From a bacterium (GTDB lineage: Bacteria > Gemmatimonadota > Glassbacteria > GWA2-58-10), in contig JAJFUG010000010.1 in NCBI GenBank assembly GCA_021372515.1, positions 1 through 31,250 on the forward strand: DNA of 31,250 nt, in the 5' to 3' direction. The notes under the pieces were generated by a model. The model had not been told where the DNA came from. It saw nothing but the letters and a program-made list of their open reading frames with translations, and made no database searches. The position numbers were made by a program, and so were the translations under genes. How positions within the stretch are numbered: position 1 is the first letter of the stretch; every line of letters begins with the position of its first letter. Positions 1-7,705 of this stretch are shown piece after piece.

Positions 1-5
1 TTTTG

Positions 6-42
6 AAGCCTGTCCCAATCTACTCCAGGCGGGACAGCTTTT
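6..42 (+). terminator. Possible intrinsic terminator of a gene left of the window
   Basis: The arm CTGTCCC (10-16) pairs with GGGACAG (31-37) around a 14-nt loop. The stem extends by three more pairs past a bulged C, and TTTT follows at 39-42. This could end a plus-strand transcript from outside the window. The large loop and short T-run keep it tentative. Confidence 0.4.
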
Positions 43-584
43 CGAGATCCAAAATAAAATCATACGGAATTCAAAACAAGTTAGCACTTAATGCCGGCCG
101 GTGCGGGTCGGCTTGGAGGGCTGTCAGACCTTGTACAAGTAGCTGCACTCCGATCTGGACTATCTCGCGACGGAGGTTTTTGATTTGTACTAATTTGATC
201 CGGGATCAGATACTGGCCAGAGCTGCCCAGGCAAAGCGGCTGCATGCTATAGATATCTACAACCGGATACACGAGAATACGATCATTATTTGCTCTGCGA
301 TTTTAAACTCAAATATCTTTAGTAGGCTCAATAAAACGAAGAAGAAGTTTAGTCCTGGCCTGTACCAATGCCAGAGCAGCCGAAGCCCCTGCTGCAGGCC
401 TTGCCTAAGGGTGTTACTCGGGTGGTGGAGTTCGGTGGGTTCTGAAAGGAAAGACCCCTGGGTTCATGGTTGAGTTTCTGCGGTTCCACGACAATGTTAT
501 GGCCTCGGCCATTTAAGACTAGTTTCTATTTTCTTGAACACGGCCGCCTATCGACGGCATTTCTGTTTTTCGGGTGCATCCAGG

Positions 585-622
585 CAAAAGAAAAAGGGTC
601 TGCCAGTTCAATGGCAAACCCT
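585..622 (-). terminator. Intrinsic terminator after tRNA-Lys / purA
   Basis: Read on the minus strand, 612-622 and 595-605 form an 11-bp stem with one G-U pair around a 6-nt loop. A U-rich tract follows, from the A-runs at 585-595 on the plus strand. It lies just downstream of the tRNA 3' end, so it ends the tRNA transcript and any purA read-through. Confidence 0.85.
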
Positions 623-631
623 CGAAAAATA

Positions 632-707
632 TGGTGAGCCGTGCGGGGATCGAACCCACGACCCGCTGCTTAAAAGGCAGCTGCTCTACCAACTGAGCTA
701 ACGGCTC
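632..707 (-). tRNA. tRNA-Lys (anticodon TTT)
   Basis: A 76-nt cloverleaf on the minus strand. The 7-bp acceptor stem GAGCCGT/ACGGCTC is perfect, the discriminator base is A, and the 3' CCA is encoded at 632-634. The anticodon stem GCTGC/GCAGC closes the loop CTTTTAA, giving anticodon TTT (Lys). The D-loop (AGCTCAGTTGGTAGAGC) and T-loop (GGTTCGATCCC) are canonical. It lies about 45 nt downstream of purA on the same strand and is followed by an intrinsic terminator. Confidence 0.97.
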
Positions 708-722
708 ACTGCTGTCTTGGAT

Positions 723-767
723 TCACCCTTGCGGGTGATATTATATCGTTTTCAGTTCCGACCACAA
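723..767 (-). promoter_or_regulatory. Possible tRNA-Lys promoter and hairpin
   Basis: On the minus strand a perfect TATAAT (740-745) has TTGTGG (762-767) 16 bp upstream, overlapping the end of purA. Between it and the tRNA is a 6-bp hairpin, TCACCC/GGGTGA, with a GCAA loop (723-738) and no U-tract. The arrangement suggests independent tRNA transcription, possibly in addition to read-through from purA. The -35 element matches only moderately. Confidence 0.4.
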
Positions 768-2035
768 TTGATGATCTGGTCACGCTCCACGCCCACGCTG
801 ACCAGGGCGATGCGGCAGCCCATGATCCGGCTGATCCGCTCCAGGTATCCGCGGGCAGCCACTGGCAGGGCAGAGTAGCTGGTGATCCCGCTGGTGACTG
901 CTTTCCAGCCCGGCAGGCTCTCGTACACCGGCTCGCACTCATCGAGCACATCCGGGTCGCAGGGGAACTCGGTGAGCACCTTGTCCCGCCAGCGGTAGGA
1001 GTTACAGATTTTCAGCTCCTCCAGCGTGTCCAGCACATCCAGCTTGGTCACTGCCAGCTCGGTCAAACCGTTGATCCGCTGGCTGTAGCGCGTCACCACG
1101 GCGTCGAACCAGCCGCAGCGGCGCGGCCGCCCGGTGGTGGCGCCGTACTCGTGGCCCAGCTCGCGCAGGCATTCGCCCTGACTGTCCAGCAGCTCGGTGG
1201 GCATGGGACCGTTGCCAACGCGCGTGGTGTAGGCCTTGACCACACCCACCACCGAGGTGATCAGCCCCGGGCCGATCCCCAGGCCGGCCAGCGCTCCGCC
1301 GGTGCTGGTGTTGCTGGAGGTGACGAACGGATAGGTGCCGTGGTCCACATCCAGAAGGCAACCCTGGGCGCCCTCCAGCAGCAGACGCTTGCCCGCCTGG
1401 TGCGCCTGGTGCAGAAACAGAGAGACATCCGTCTCCATCTCCAGGAAAGCCTCGCGGTGGGCCAGAAGTTGATCTGCGATCTGAGCGCCGTCCACCCGCG
1501 CCTCGCTTCCCAGGGCCTGCAGGAGCTGGTTTTTGGACTGGGCGTTCTCGATCACCTTGGCGCGCAGCTTGTCCGGGTGGTTGAAATCCATCACCCGCAC
1601 GCCCGAGCGCGCGATCTTGTCCTCGTAGGCCGGACCGATCCCGCGGCCGGTGGTGCCGATCTTGCCCTTGCCGCGGGCTTTTTCGCGTTCCTGGTCCAGC
1701 ACTTTGTGGTAGGTCAGCAGAAGGTGCGCCTTGCCGCTGATCTTGATTCGCCCGCGGGTGCCGATCCCGGCCTGATGCAGGGCGGACTGCTCCTCGGTGA
1801 AATTGTCCGGGTCGATCACCACCCCGTTGCCGATCACGCAGACCGGGTCGGGATAGATGATACCCGAGGGTATCTGGTGCAGAATGAACTGCTTTCCGCC
1901 AACCACCACAGTATGACCGGCGTTCGCCCCGCCCTGAAAGCGCGCCACGATGTCGGCCTGTTTGGCAAGATAATCGACTATCTTGCCCTTGCCCTCATCT
2001 CCCCATTGGGAACCGATCACTAAAGTCGACGGCAC
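752..2035 (-). CDS. purA: Adenylosuccinate synthetase
   Basis: Joins IMP and aspartate using GTP to form adenylosuccinate, the first committed step to AMP; cytosolic. The 427-aa reading has the hallmarks of the family: GDEGKGK at residues 12-18 with catalytic Asp13, GGANAGHT with His41, GTTGRGIGPAYEDK, a TTRVGNGPMPTEL segment, and TGRPRRCGWFD near the GTP-binding part. I chose the GTG at 2035 because it puts Asp13 and His41 where the family has them and has a GGGGG stretch upstream. A TTG at 2086 in the same frame would add 17 residues and is less likely. It is the last protein gene of the DUF1015-serA-nif3-purA run. No missing residues are seen. Confidence 0.97.
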   Translation of the reverse strand: MPSTLVIGSQWGDEGKGKIVDYLAKQADIVARFQGGANAGHTVVVGGKQFILHQIPSGIIYPDPVCVIGNGVVIDPDNFTEEQSALHQAGIGTRGRIKISGKAHLLLTYHKVLDQEREKARGKGKIGTTGRGIGPAYEDKIARSGVRVMDFNHPDKLRAKVIENAQSKNQLLQALGSEARVDGAQIADQLLAHREAFLEMETDVSLFLHQAHQAGKRLLLEGAQGCLLDVDHGTYPFVTSSNTSTGGALAGLGIGPGLITSVVGVVKAYTTRVGNGPMPTELLDSQGECLRELGHEYGATTGRPRRCGWFDAVVTRYSQRINGLTELAVTKLDVLDTLEELKICNSYRWRDKVLTEFPCDPDVLDECEPVYESLPGWKAVTSGITSYSALPVAARGYLERISRIMGCRIALVSVGVERDQIINCGRN

Positions 2036-2173
2036 TCGACACCCCCGCAAAATCTCATTCTGTTTCGAGTTGTGTTCACTGGGCAATCAATGACCAGTCG
2101 GGTAATCTATCGGAAAGAGGCGGGGCTGTCAAGCAGAAATCCCAAAACCCGTTCCAGGGCTTCAGATCGGGCT

Positions 2174-2950
2174 TCAAAGCCCTGTAGGTGCGTCCAGGAA
2201 AGTCGCGCCCAGTCCGAAACGTGCCGACAGGTGCCCGGCCAGGGCCCGCAGGCCCGGGGTCTCGGTGGCGTAGTGCCCGGCGAACAGTACATTCACGCCC
2301 CACTCGCGGGCAAAATGGTAGACCGTGTGGCTGGCCTCGCCGGTGACAAAAGTGTCGATGCGGCGGGAGAGGGGCTCGGTGAGCAGTTTGGCCCCGCCAC
2401 CGGAGCAGATCCCGACGTGCTGCACAGTTCCCGGACCAAACGGCAGGAGCTGGCTGCTGGTGTCCAGAAGGTTGTCCAGGCGGCGGACAAAGGCTTCCCG
2501 CTCAGTGGGTTGTTCAGAAGCGGCCACCAGGCCCACCGGGAGACCTTTCTCTGTAGCCAGCGGACCCTCGGCGGTCAGCTCGAGCTGGCGGGCCAGGACC
2601 GCGTTGTGCCCCAGCGTGGGGTGGAAATCCAGGGGTAGGTGGGCCGTGTAGAGAGAGATTCCCGCATCCAGAAGGGCCTTGACCCGGGCGCGGTGCGAAC
2701 CCGTGATCGCCAGCGGCTTGCCCCAGAACAGCCCATGGTGTACGATCAGAAGGTTCGCGCCGGACTGCAGGCACAGGTCGATGGTCTGCCGGGAGGCATC
2801 CACGGCACAAGCCAGGGCGCCCACGCGCGGGGCGCCCTCCACCTGAAGGCCGTTCAGGGAGGCATCCGCAGCCTCCCAGCGGCCGATCTCCAGCAACTCG
2901 TCCAGGTAGGCGGTCAGCTCGCCCAGCGGTATGAACGCTCCGGGGGCCAA
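2174..2950 (-). CDS. Nif3-like dinuclear metal centre protein (DUF34)
   Basis: A 258-aa member of the Nif3/YbgI/DUF34 family, hexameric proteins with a two-metal centre whose exact reaction is unsettled. GTP cyclohydrolase-like and metal-handling roles have been proposed. The metal ligands are visible: the His pair in IVHHGLFW, the Asp in AHLPLDFHP, and His and Glu in AGHYATE near the C-terminus. The length suits the short form without the PII-like insert. The start is TTG at 2950. It lies two bases past the serA stop, and GGAGG inside the last codons of serA is 7 nt upstream, so translation is probably coupled to serA. No metal ligand appears lost. Confidence 0.9.
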   Translation of the reverse strand: MAPGAFIPLGELTAYLDELLEIGRWEAADASLNGLQVEGAPRVGALACAVDASRQTIDLCLQSGANLLIVHHGLFWGKPLAITGSHRARVKALLDAGISLYTAHLPLDFHPTLGHNAVLARQLELTAEGPLATEKGLPVGLVAASEQPTEREAFVRRLDNLLDTSSQLLPFGPGTVQHVGICSGGGAKLLTEPLSRRIDTFVTGEASHTVYHFAREWGVNVLFAGHYATETPGLRALAGHLSARFGLGATFLDAPTGL

Positions 2951-2952
2951 CT

Positions 2953-4539
2953 TTAGACCTCCACCACGCGGGCGAACTGGATCGCCGGGATGGCCCGGAT
3001 GTTTTCCATAACACTTTCCGGGATGACCGAATCCACGCTTATCAGCGACAGGGTGTTGCGGCGCTGGTCATCGCGGCCCAGGCGGTACTCGGCGATATTC
3101 AGCCCGGCCGCGCCCAGCACTCCACCCACCTGGCCGATCACGCCGGGGACATCCGCGTTCTTTATCACCAGAAGGTGGCCGCGGGGGTTGACATCCATGT
3201 GGAACTCGTTGATCCTCACGATCCGCTGCAGCTCGCCGCCGAACACGGTGCCCACCACGGTGAGGCTCTCGCTGTCCGTGACCACGCTGCAGGCGACCTG
3301 GCTGGTGTAGTCGGCCCGGTCGGTGCTGGAGCTTTCCACGGTGATCCCGCGCTGACGGGCCAGGAAACCGGCGTTGACAAAGTTGACATTCCCGCCGGCG
3401 GTGACTGGGGTCAGAAGGCCCTTGAGCAGGGTGAGTTTGAGCGGCTGCAACGCCTCAGTGCAGCCCCCGGCGCAGCTTATACTCACCTGGCGCACTCCGC
3501 CTGTCATGAACTTGGCCATGAAAACACCGATCCGGCCGGTCAGCTCCACCCAGGGGCCGAATTTTTCGACCAGGGCGAAATCGGTGATCGGCAGGTTGAC
3601 CGCGTTGTCGTAGACATTGCGGCTCAGGACAGCCTCGATCTGCTCGGCGATCTGCACGCCCACGTTGATCTGGGCCTCACGGGTCGAGGCCCCCAGGTGC
3701 GGGGTGGCAACCACCTTTTCATGCAGCACCAGGTCGAGCGACTCCGGCGGCTCCTTGCTGAACACATCCAGGGCCGCACCGGCGAGTCGCCCCTCGTTCA
3801 GGGCGGCCAGCAGCGCGGCCTCGTCCACCAGCGCCCCCCGGGCGCAGTTGACCAGCAGGGCGCTCTTTTTCATCTTGCCGAGAAGCTTCACTCCCACCAG
3901 TTTCCTGGTCTCCTCGGTCACCGGAAGGTGCAGGCTCACCACATCCGCTTTCTCGAACAGCTCCTCCAGGGGCGCCAGGGTGATCTCCTGCTCGGCGGCG
4001 CGCGACTCCGAGATGAACGGGTCATAAGCCAGCACACGCATGCGGAACGCCTGGGCGTAGCGCGCCACCTCGCTGCCGATCCGTCCCAGGCCCACCACTC
4101 CCAGTGTCTTGCCGCACAACTCGTTGCCCACGAACTTGCCGCGCTCCCACTTGCCGGCCTTGAACGAGGCGGCGGCCGCGGGGATCTTGCGCGCCAGGGC
4201 CAGAAGCAAGCCCCAGGTGTGCTCGGCCGCGGCCACGGTGTTGCCGCTGGGAGTGTTCATCACCACAATCCCGCGCTCGGTGGCGGCATCCAGGTCCACG
4301 TTGTCCACGCCCACGCCGGCCCGGCCGATCACCTTGAGGCAGTCGGCGGACTCGATCACCCGGCGGGTCACCTTCACCCCGCTGCGGATCACCAGGGCGC
4401 TCACCCCGGCCACGGCCTCGGCCAGGGCGGCCTCATCCAGCCCGGTCTTGATCTCGATCTCGGCGCCCTCGATCCGGCGCAGAACTGACAGTCCTTCCTC
4501 GGACAGCGGGTCGGCTACGAGTATCCTCAGTTTGCTCAT
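2953..4539 (-). CDS. serA: D-3-phosphoglycerate dehydrogenase
   Basis: Oxidises 3-phosphoglycerate to 3-phosphohydroxypyruvate with NAD, the first step of serine synthesis. At 528 aa it is the long form. The N-terminal substrate domain surrounds a Rossmann NAD domain (VVGLGRIGSEVA). The catalytic Arg is in CARGALVDEAAL, the Glu in DVFSKEP and the His in ATPHLGASTREAQ. An intervening domain (about 320-450) follows, and the protein ends in an ACT domain (HLLVIKNADVPGVIGQVGG region), which usually gives feedback control by serine. The ATG at 4539 has GGAGG 5 nt upstream. Twenty-two bases separate it from the DUF1015 gene, and it abuts the Nif3-like gene, consistent with one operon. Confidence 0.97.
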   Translation of the reverse strand: MSKLRILVADPLSEEGLSVLRRIEGAEIEIKTGLDEAALAEAVAGVSALVIRSGVKVTRRVIESADCLKVIGRAGVGVDNVDLDAATERGIVVMNTPSGNTVAAAEHTWGLLLALARKIPAAAASFKAGKWERGKFVGNELCGKTLGVVGLGRIGSEVARYAQAFRMRVLAYDPFISESRAAEQEITLAPLEELFEKADVVSLHLPVTEETRKLVGVKLLGKMKKSALLVNCARGALVDEAALLAALNEGRLAGAALDVFSKEPPESLDLVLHEKVVATPHLGASTREAQINVGVQIAEQIEAVLSRNVYDNAVNLPITDFALVEKFGPWVELTGRIGVFMAKFMTGGVRQVSISCAGGCTEALQPLKLTLLKGLLTPVTAGGNVNFVNAGFLARQRGITVESSSTDRADYTSQVACSVVTDSESLTVVGTVFGGELQRIVRINEFHMDVNPRGHLLVIKNADVPGVIGQVGGVLGAAGLNIAEYRLGRDDQRRNTLSLISVDSVIPESVMENIRAIPAIQFARVVEV

Positions 4540-4561
4540 TTCACCCTCCGTGCGAGGCGGC

Positions 4562-5887
4562 TTAAAGGTTGACCTTGTTGATCACCAGCCCGGTCAGCAT
4601 CTTGGGGTAGAAATCGGTCGATTTCTGGGGCATGCACTCGCCGTGGTCGGCCACGGCCACCACCTGGGACACCCGGGTCGGGTTGAGGAAGAACACCGCC
4701 TGGTGCGTGGCGGCGGGTCCGGTGACCAGACCCAACGCCTCCTCCGGCTCGCGCACATAGGTGATATGGTCGGCGCGCTCCAGAGATTTCTCATCGATGC
4801 CCAGCCGCGGCTCGATAATCAGCTTGTGCAGGATTGTCACATCCAGGCCCTTCAAGTCCGGGCTGCCGGGGCCGGGGATACGGGAGCCGAGGTCCACTCT
4901 GCCTTTGAGGCGCAGGATATAGAGACTGTCCAGGCCGCGGGCGGCCAGGACAAATGCGTGCTCCTGCGCGGCGATATTTTTTAGCTGGGCGGCCAGGTTC
5001 TCCGGGCTCGCCGCTCCGGCGGCTGAGCAGGCGAAATCCGCACTCAGAGCCTTTAGCAGCACCGCCGGGTCGAAACCCGCCAGGCCGAACACCACCCGGT
5101 GGGTGGGCAGCACGCTCAGTCCGGGGTCCTCCAGGCAGACAAAGCTCATCATGGCGTGGCTGATCGCCTCGTCACCCACCGCGGCCACGCCCTGGGCGGC
5201 TTTCTCGCGCCACCAGTTGAGGGCGGTCTCGTAGCGGTGGTGGCCGTCCGCGATGTACAGGCTCTTGTCCCGCATCAGGGCCTTGACCTGTGCCACGGCC
5301 TCCGGTTCATCCACTTTCCAGACCGTGTGGGTCACGCCGTACTCGTCCTGCACCCGTATCAGCGGCTCGCGTCCGGCGATCCGGCTGTCGAGCAGGGCGT
5401 TGATTTTCTGCTCCGGGTCGGGGTAGAGCATGAACAGCTGGCCGAACTGGCTGCCAGTTGCGCGGGTCAGCTTGAGACGGTCCACCTTGGGGCCGCTGTG
5501 GGTGTGCTCGTGCGGGCGGATGACTTTCTCCGCGAAATCATAGAGCTGGCCCAGTCCGATAAAGCCCTTGCGCGTGAGGGTCTCGCCGCTGCCCGGCACC
5601 CGGTAGCTCTGGTGGTAGGGGTAGAACCCCGGCGTGCTCTGGCGTTTCAGGATGCCCTCGGCCAGCCATTTCTCGAACGTGGCCGCGGCGCGCTCGTACA
5701 CGCTGTCATCGGCGCCGCCCGGCTCGGCGGGAAGGATCACCTGCACGATATTGTTCGGGCTGGAGGCCAGGTAGCGCTTTTTCATCTCCGGGCTGATCTT
5801 GTCGTAGGGCTGGGTGGCCAGGCTTTCGTAGGGGCCGGCCTTGGCCGGGTCGAAAGAGATGCCGCGAAAAGGAAATATCTCTGCCAT
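4562..5887 (-). CDS. DUF1015 family protein
   Basis: A 441-aa DUF1015 protein, a family of unknown biochemical function. The N-terminus reads FPFRGISFDP and continues with the conserved segment leading to QPYDKIS. The central YIADGHHRYETAL (about residue 235) is the family signature and may hold metal- or phosphate-binding residues. The start is ATG at 5887 with AGAGGA directly upstream. It is the first gene of the run with serA. In many bacteria DUF1015 genes sit beside serA or serC, and some members have been linked to serine metabolism (a serine kinase-like role has been suggested), so a role in serine supply is a reasonable inference. I see no strong promoter upstream, only AT-rich DNA with a 13-bp dyad ATTCAAATTGAAT at 5933-5945. 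Confidence 0.9.
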   Translation of the reverse strand: MAEIFPFRGISFDPAKAGPYESLATQPYDKISPEMKKRYLASSPNNIVQVILPAEPGGADDSVYERAAATFEKWLAEGILKRQSTPGFYPYHQSYRVPGSGETLTRKGFIGLGQLYDFAEKVIRPHEHTHSGPKVDRLKLTRATGSQFGQLFMLYPDPEQKINALLDSRIAGREPLIRVQDEYGVTHTVWKVDEPEAVAQVKALMRDKSLYIADGHHRYETALNWWREKAAQGVAAVGDEAISHAMMSFVCLEDPGLSVLPTHRVVFGLAGFDPAVLLKALSADFACSAAGAASPENLAAQLKNIAAQEHAFVLAARGLDSLYILRLKGRVDLGSRIPGPGSPDLKGLDVTILHKLIIEPRLGIDEKSLERADHITYVREPEEALGLVTGPAATHQAVFFLNPTRVSQVVAVADHGECMPQKSTDFYPKMLTGLVINKVNL

Positions 5888-6068
5888 TGTCCTCTGTCCG
5901 GGGCTGGGATTTCGGGTGCGTTAAAACGGCGAATTCAAATTGAATGAATAAAGTTAATACCGGAAGGTCTAAGCGGACAAGACTTAATTTCTAACTTGAC
6001 ACGGAACTCCCGAAATCGAGCGACTTTGGTGTATCCAGGCGACGCGGGACAGTTGCGGTCAGCGGCGC

Positions 6069-7514
6069 TCAGCGATAGAAAGCTTCCGGCCCGAACGCCT
6101 CGACCCGGCCGATACCGGCTTGCCAGGGATCGAACCCATAGCGTCGCAGAGTGGTCGAGGGAGCGAAAGACGAGAACATGAACAGGTGATACCCGGCCGC
6201 CTGCAAGCGCTGTACGTTCCCGGACGAAAGCGTATGCACCAGATGGATGTCCCGACCTCGCAGCAGTCGGGTCTGGCCCGGCTCCCAGATTCCTGCCGGG
6301 TCTATGAGAGTGGAGAACCCCGCCTCAGGCGGTTCCAGAAGCGGGTTGTGGAAAGTCAGTATATCTCCCATGCCGGTGATCAGGACCGAGTGCTGCGGAA
6401 GGCTCAGCTTGTCCAGCCCGAGGCGCAGGTGGTTCAGCTCGCGGCGCTCCAGCCAGTCGTTTACTATCAGACCGGGAGCAAGGTGCAATCTCAGGCTGCG
6501 CTTTCCGCTTTCACCGCCCAGCGGATTGAGGCAAAGCAGGCCGTGCGAGAACAGTAAAAGCCCGAGTACAAACGTCTCGCGCCTCGGGATATGTTTCCCG
6601 ATCCAGAGAATAAGAAACGTAACCGCAGGCAGAAGATAGGATATCTCATCCGGGTGCAGCAGGAACAGGAGGAAATACACAGGCGGCAGGATCGATTCAT
6701 ACATACGCTCCAGGCGCCCGGTGCTTTCCCGGGACACGGAGCGCACCATGCCGTCCCGGCCTCGACTTTTTACGAGCAGCCAACCAAGACCGAGCCAGGC
6801 CGGCAGACCCAGGCACATCCAGGCGCGGTAGCCGGCTTGGCTCAACAGGTCCGCGGCGTTGACCGCAGTGGCCGGAACTTTGAACATCCCCAGGCCATAG
6901 CGGTCGATCCCCGGCAGGTAGAAAGCCAGTCCCACCGAAGTCGCCAGCGCCGTGCTGGTCAAAGCCTCACGGTATCTGCGCTGACCGGCCAGCCAGAGCC
7001 ATAACGGCAGGCCGCCCAGAATGCCTGTCAGCCGGAACCCGGCCGACAGCCCGAGCATCAGGGCCGCTGAGGTCAGTCTGCCCGAGAGTGCCAGCCAGGC
7101 GGAACCCAGCAGCAGGGCCAGGGCTGGAACATAATCCATACACGTGGCGCAGTTGAGCAGGAAAACAGGCGTGAAACAGAAAGTCAGGGTCAGGATAGCC
7201 GCATTCGGACGCCCGCAGGCCAGGCCGTGGAAGAAAAACAACGCCAGCAAGCCGAAACCCAGCACTGTGAGATTGGCCGCCAAATGACCGCCCCAGGGCA
7301 CAATCAAGGCCAGCATGAATTCAAACAGCGGGTTTCCCGGCAAGCGCGAGGGGATGTATTCACCGCTCCGCCAGAGGTGTTCAGCCGCCGCGGCTACACG
7401 GAATGAATCGGCATCCAAGCCGTAATTCAGCAACGCCCGCGGCAGGGTCAACGCAACTGCGAGGAGCGGGATTAGTCCCAACAGTGCATTTTTTTTGACT
7501 TGTTTGTCAGGCAT
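6069..7514 (-). CDS. Polytopic membrane protein, probable GT-C-type glycosyltransferase
   Basis: A 481-aa protein with about ten hydrophobic segments and a soluble C-terminal part from about residue 340. After the first membrane segment (residues 10-27) comes the loop LNYGLDADSFRVA. An Asp-containing first periplasmic loop is typical of GT-C fold enzymes (PMT/ArnT-like), which use polyprenyl-phosphate sugars. The motif SRLPGNPLFEFMLAL in the next stretch fits the same class. Donor and acceptor cannot be read from the sequence. It is transcribed alone from a clear promoter at 7560-7588, with about 40 nt of leader and no obvious Shine-Dalgarno. It could also be a non-catalytic relative; confidence in membrane topology is high, in activity moderate. 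Confidence 0.7.
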   Translation of the reverse strand: MPDKQVKKNALLGLIPLLAVALTLPRALLNYGLDADSFRVAAAAEHLWRSGEYIPSRLPGNPLFEFMLALIVPWGGHLAANLTVLGFGLLALFFFHGLACGRPNAAILTLTFCFTPVFLLNCATCMDYVPALALLLGSAWLALSGRLTSAALMLGLSAGFRLTGILGGLPLWLWLAGQRRYREALTSTALATSVGLAFYLPGIDRYGLGMFKVPATAVNAADLLSQAGYRAWMCLGLPAWLGLGWLLVKSRGRDGMVRSVSRESTGRLERMYESILPPVYFLLFLLHPDEISYLLPAVTFLILWIGKHIPRRETFVLGLLLFSHGLLCLNPLGGESGKRSLRLHLAPGLIVNDWLERRELNHLRLGLDKLSLPQHSVLITGMGDILTFHNPLLEPPEAGFSTLIDPAGIWEPGQTRLLRGRDIHLVHTLSSGNVQRLQAAGYHLFMFSSFAPSTTLRRYGFDPWQAGIGRVEAFGPEAFYR

Positions 7515-7559
7515 CGGTTAAACCGGACCGGTGGGTGTTTGGTGCAACGAAATAATTAT

Positions 7560-7588
7560 AAAATACGTTTAACTTATTTTTATGTCAA
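7560..7588 (-). promoter_or_regulatory. Sigma70-type promoter for the membrane protein gene
   Basis: On the minus strand a perfect TTGACA (7583-7588) is followed after exactly 17 bp by TATTTT (7560-7565), in AT-rich DNA. The expected start of transcription is near 7553, leaving about 40 nt before the ATG at 7514. Confidence 0.7.
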
Positions 7589-7705
7589 CGCCGGTTAAAG
7601 GGTGGTTGCCTCACTGGCAAGGTTGGATTATTGTTGTCTTGAGACTGACTGGGAGTGGTAGGTGGGGAGCATGACTGAATACCTGGAGAAAGAGCGAGGC
7701 CCGGA

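Larger units (their letters stand above)
1..631. other. Gene-poor stretch at left edge
   Basis: No convincing gene. The longest plus-strand open frame (TTG start near position 3, ending at 473) has no ribosome-binding site, no recognisable domain and a composition unlike the neighbouring proteins. The stretch is more AT-rich than the rest of the window. It holds a terminator-like hairpin at the left edge, a minus-strand terminator at 585-622, and a short interrupted protein-like reading at 368-513 that could be a decayed gene (see findings). Confidence 0.55.

Noticed and set aside
3-473. 156-codon open frame at the left edge
   Set aside because: TTG start without a ribosome-binding site, mixed basic/low-complexity composition, no family resemblance.
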